A DNA stretch of 64,000 nt from Candidatus Gastranaerophilales bacterium (GTDB lineage: Bacteria; Cyanobacteriota; Vampirovibrionia; Gastranaerophilales; Gastranaerophilaceae): NCBI GenBank assembly GCA_944325635.1, contig CALVBD010000003.1:62001-126000 (forward strand), in the 5' to 3' direction. The notes beneath the pieces were generated by a model, which was given only the letters and a program-made list of their open reading frames with translations, was not told the origin of the DNA and did not search any database. Numbering within the stretch: the first letter of the stretch is position 1; each line of letters opens with the position of its first letter. The translations under genes were made by a program, and so were the position numbers. Positions 61,303-64,000 of the stretch are shown here, piece after piece.

Positions 61303-62913
61303 TTAATTCATTTTAAATAATCCTTGTAAACTCAAGCTTTCGGTTTGAGTTCCGGTTAAAATTTGTTCGGTTAATTCAGGGGAAATATATTTTAGATTTA
61401 GGATGTTTCGGATGTATTTTGAATCTTTTAAGCCTTCTTCTGTTTGTAAATCTTCAATAGTTTTGCCTGATTGTATTTGCTTGTGATAATAAAAACTTTT
61501 TACTATCGCATTTACAAGATATAGATTTGGTTCAGGGGTATCATATTCTTTTGCATTCAAAATCAAAATATTATCATTTCGTGACGGCTGTGTGATTTTT
61601 ATTTTTTTAGTAATCGTAATCGGGTTAAATTTTTCATTTCTATCAGGGACAATAATTTTTTGGTTACTAGCCAACGCATTCAATACATTTATCAAAGAAT
61701 TTGAATTTATTGTAATTTCGATTGAGTTTTTGGATATAATAATTTTATGAATAATAGCTCTGATTAGTTTTGGCTCTGAGTAATCTTTAATATTCTGTGC
61801 CGTATAAATAAGTTTGTGTTGTTTACTAACTTCAAAATCTTTTACAAGTCTTTGAGTCTGTTCTTTATCTTGTAAAAATTCTTTTGTTGTTTCGACTACA
61901 AATTTTTCAACTTCGCCTGCGGGGATTTTTGAAATTGTACCAACTTCGCCGTCATTGTAATTCTTTAAAGAAGTGCTAACATAATATCTGTATCGCCTTT
62001 TATGGCTATTACTGTGGCTTGGAGTCATTAAATTATTTTTATCATCAAAAATCAAACCTGCAAGCAACGAATTTGAAGAACATTTTGTTCCACAAGTTTT
62101 GTCAACTTTATTTTCATATAATAATTTTTGTACTTTTTCAAAAATTTCATTGCTAATAATAGCTTTATGCTCCCCGACATAAACTTTATCTTTATGCGTA
62201 ATTTTTCCGATATAAACCTTATTAGCAAGTAAATGGTACAACTGACCTTTTGAAAAATTTTTATTAGTTTGTGTTTTAATTTCGTTTTCTTTTAGATATT
62301 GCATCAATTTTGGTACACTTTTTAATTCAAGATATTTGTTAAAAATCATCCGAACTTTTTGGGACTCTTCTTCGTGAATAATAAGTTTTTTGTCTTCTTT
62401 TTTGTAACCTATCGGAACTTTCCCACCCATCCACATTCCTTTTTTCTTGGATGCAGCTATTTTATCTCTAATTCTTTCGCCCGTAACTTCACGTTCAAAT
62501 TGGGCGAAAGATAAGAGAATGTTGAGGGTTAATCTTCCCATTGACGTTGTTGTATTAAATTGTTGGGTTATTGATACAAAAGAAGTTTCATGCCTGTCAA
62601 ATACATCAATAATTTTTGAAAAATCCATAAGCGAACGGGTCAAACGGTCAACCTTATAAACAACAACGATATCAATTCTATCATTTTCTATATCTTTTAA
62701 AAGTTCTTTAAATGCCGGTCTGTCCATTGTACCGCCTGAATACCCGCCATCGTTATATTGCTTTTCTAATAGTATCCATCCCTCATGCATTTGAGATTTT
62801 ATGTAAGCCTCGCAAGCTTCACGTTGTGCATCAAGGGAATTAAAATCTTGTTCAAGTCCTTCTTCTGATGATTTTCGGGTGTATATGGCACAACGAACTT
62901 TCTTTTTATCCAT
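61303..62913 (-). CDS. large serine recombinase
   Basis: Site-specific integrase/excisionase; 536 residues. Resolvase catalytic domain (1-150) has AIYTRKSSEEGL with the nucleophile Ser, DRLTRSLMD and ITQQFNTTTSMGRLTLNILL, then a helical E region. A recombinase domain (about 170-280) and a Zn-ribbon-like CGTKCSS segment follow. The start at 62913 has GGAG before it; the upstream ATG lies inside the DUF2924 gene. Gene order (DUF2924, then recombinase, overlapping by 8 bases) is a known mobile-element pair. Confidence 0.93.
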   Translation of the reverse strand: MDKKKVRCAIYTRKSSEEGLEQDFNSLDAQREACEAYIKSQMHEGWILLEKQYNDGGYSGGTMDRPAFKELLKDIENDRIDIVVVYKVDRLTRSLMDFSKIIDVFDRHETSFVSITQQFNTTTSMGRLTLNILLSFAQFEREVTGERIRDKIAASKKKGMWMGGKVPIGYKKEDKKLIIHEEESQKVRMIFNKYLELKSVPKLMQYLKENEIKTQTNKNFSKGQLYHLLANKVYIGKITHKDKVYVGEHKAIISNEIFEKVQKLLYENKVDKTCGTKCSSNSLLAGLIFDDKNNLMTPSHSNSHKRRYRYYVSTSLKNYNDGEVGTISKIPAGEVEKFVVETTKEFLQDKEQTQRLVKDFEVSKQHKLIYTAQNIKDYSEPKLIRAIIHKIIISKNSIEITINSNSLINVLNALASNQKIIVPDRNEKFNPITITKKIKITQPSRNDNILILNAKEYDTPEPNLYLVNAIVKSFYYHKQIQSGKTIEDLQTEEGLKDSKYIRNILNLKYISPELTEQILTGTQTESLSLQGLFKMN

Positions 62914-63370
62914 TTGCAACTCCAAAAAACTTTTTACCATTCCAATGCGTTCCGGTTATAACATTAGCAACAGCTGAAAGAGTTTTGTAAATTTTGCCTT
63001 TGAAATTAAATCCACCTTCAACTGCCATAACTTCATATTTTTCACCTTTAAACTCACGAATAAATTTTGTTCCAATTGTTACTTCAAACTTTTTGAGCTT
63101 TTTGATATTAATATTCTTTGTCTTTTCATAATTATTAACAAGATTATTTATCTGATTTTGTAACTTACTTGGTAATTTATTATATTGATAATACCAAGTA
63201 AGCTCTTTAACCAAATATGATTTAGTGTAACCTTTTGGTGCGGGCATTTTAAATATTTCTTGCCATTTATTTTTAAGTTCTTTGGTAGTTAAAGATTTTA
63301 AATTATCCATACTTACATTAGTCGCTCTTATTTCAGCTAAAATCAAGCCTATTAACACAATTGTTATCAT
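62906..63370 (-). CDS. DUF2924-family protein
   Basis: A 154-residue protein. The C-terminal signature GGFNFKGKIYKTLSAVANVI, then TGTHWNGKKFFG, is that of DUF2924, a regular partner of large serine recombinases. Its own role is not established. The ATG at 63370 overlaps the TAA of the upstream gene (TAATG), which favours coupled initiation there, though the domain itself begins near an ATG at 63310. The first 20 residues would be hydrophobic and atypical. Confidence 0.78.
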   Translation of the reverse strand: MITIVLIGLILAEIRATNVSMDNLKSLTTKELKNKWQEIFKMPAPKGYTKSYLVKELTWYYQYNKLPSKLQNQINNLVNNYEKTKNINIKKLKKFEVTIGTKFIREFKGEKYEVMAVEGGFNFKGKIYKTLSAVANVITGTHWNGKKFFGVANG

Positions 63371-63516
63371 TAAAGTTCAATAAAATAGCCATCTTCCTGA
63401 TCTGGTCTTGTTATTAATATGTACTTATTGTAGATTCTTACATCTGCAGTTTTATTTTCAGGATCTAAATTCTGTACCTCAGTAAGTACACCAATAAGTT
63501 CTTCTAAATTCGCCAT
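63370..63516 (-). CDS. 48-residue protein coupled to DUF2924
   Basis: A short gene, beginning MANLEELIGVLTEVQ and ending DGYFIEL. The start follows AAAGGATTTTATT, an excellent ribosome-binding site, and the stop overlaps the next ATG. It is acidic and not recognised, but its position as the first gene of the recombinase cassette argues that it is real. Confidence 0.65.
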   Translation of the reverse strand: MANLEELIGVLTEVQNLDPENKTADVRIYNKYILITRPDQEDGYFIEL

Positions 63517-63599
63517 AATAAAATCCTTTCAAGTTCTGTGCTTACATACATCACTCAAAAGGATTTAATATCAAGCCTTCAAACACAAAACTTATCGTC

Positions 63600-64000
63600 T
63601 TATAAATCACCCGATAAGTAATCTTCATCTAATTTTTTTATTACAAAGGTTCTTTTTACTTGGACTCCAAGATTATATTTAATCATTAGATTTGTAAGCT
63701 CATCTCCATCGATAAGTCGTATAATTTTATTTTTTGCAGCCGCAGCTTTTTGCTGAGCTTTTTCACCAAAATAACTGGTTGTAATAAAAACACCTTTATT
63801 AGTATCTGAACAATCAAGTGCCCCAACAAAATTTTGGATTTCTCTTTCATTTACCTTATTTTCTGAATATCTTTTGGCTTGAAGATAAATTTTACCCAAT
63901 CCAAGTTCATCTTCGTTTATAATCCCATCGATACCTCCGTCATGACTTAACTTTGTCATGGAACCCACACCGTAATTCATTTTTTCCATCAAGTCAATAA
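63600..64000 (-). CDS. Mrr-family restriction endonuclease (C-terminal part)
   Basis: The catalytic domain of a type IV-like restriction enzyme that cuts modified DNA. The frame is open to base 64000, so the N-terminal winged-helix domain lies outside; about 133 residues are visible. The PD-(D/E)xK core is SHDGGIDGIINEDELGLGKI with YLQAKRY following, and GALDCSDTNKGVFITTSYFG, then LIDGDELTNLMIKYNLGVQV. All are as in Mrr. It lies beside the recombinase cassette, so it is probably part of a mobile defence island. Confidence 0.88.
   Translation of the reverse strand, partial: IDLMEKMNYGVGSMTKLSHDGGIDGIINEDELGLGKIYLQAKRYSENKVNEREIQNFVGALDCSDTNKGVFITTSYFGEKAQQKAAAAKNKIIRLIDGDELTNLMIKYNLGVQVKRTFVIKKLDEDYLSGDL

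Overview
The window is an A+T-rich bacterial chromosome segment from a Gram-negative-type organism. It encodes SurA/PrsA-like and AsmA-like envelope proteins, periplasmic L,D-transpeptidase, and many exported TPR, WG and ankyrin proteins. The best guess is a non-photosynthetic relative of Cyanobacteria (Melainabacteria/Vampirovibrionia, e.g. gut Gastranaerophilales). This rests on the cyanobacterial-style tmRNA tag beginning ANN, multiple pseudopilin-like proteins with the FTLAEVLITLGIIG amino terminus, the GH57 enzyme and the absence of photosynthesis genes. It is inference from gene style, not a database match.

Layout. 1-6800: 3' part of mfd, a SurA/PrsA-like lipoprotein, RNase P RNA (minus strand), a MerR-like protein, recA and a coupled XRE/zinc-ribbon gene. 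6900-10360: a four-gene minus-strand operon (TPR, metallophosphoesterase, MBL hydrolase, TPR). 10900-15100: thrC and hom (threonine synthesis), a small XRE regulator divergent from an operon of two unknown proteins, and a frameshifted small membrane protein. 15200-19450: small unknown proteins and signalling genes (HD, GGDEF, NarL-type regulator plus atypical histidine kinase). 19490-25730: acetyltransferase, transporter, dehydrogenase, Ogt, NUDIX, TPR, tRNA-Arg. 25850-37630: glycosyltransferases, XRE/pseudopilin pair, alaS-dut, TM2 proteins, GH57, ROK kinase and an EF-hand-like protein. 38970-46530: holA-holB, histidine kinase, HEAT protein, second XRE/pseudopilin pair, adenine deaminase. 47380-58860: WG protein, AsmA-like protein, L,D-transpeptidase, HD protein, ankyrin protein, CCA-adding enzyme, large SF1 helicase. 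59163-59552: tmRNA. 59580-64000: an accessory island.

Intergenic DNA carries a striking set of short dispersed palindromic repeats (roughly 4.2-4.7, 10.4-10.9, 35.8-36.0, 37.7-38.9, 46.5-47.4 and 51.8-52.3 kb). One composite repeat has also entered the cca gene in frame, adding about 56 residues to the enzyme, much like the Rickettsia palindromic elements. One of the repeat islands is bounded by a perfect 27-bp inverted repeat.

The right end, just downstream of tmRNA, is the most likely home of a new system. A serine recombinase, a DUF2924 protein and a 48-residue protein form a mobility cassette. Beside it lie an Mrr-type restriction enzyme (cut by the window edge) and an unexplained two-gene operon: a 310-residue soluble protein followed by a four-helix membrane protein. 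Its architecture, and a few motif-level resemblances from memory, recall the RexA/RexB phage-exclusion pair of lambda. Other notable points are a dut promoter and ribosome-binding site nested inside the alaS terminator, three probable leaderless genes, and two XRE regulators divergent from near-identical pseudopilin genes.
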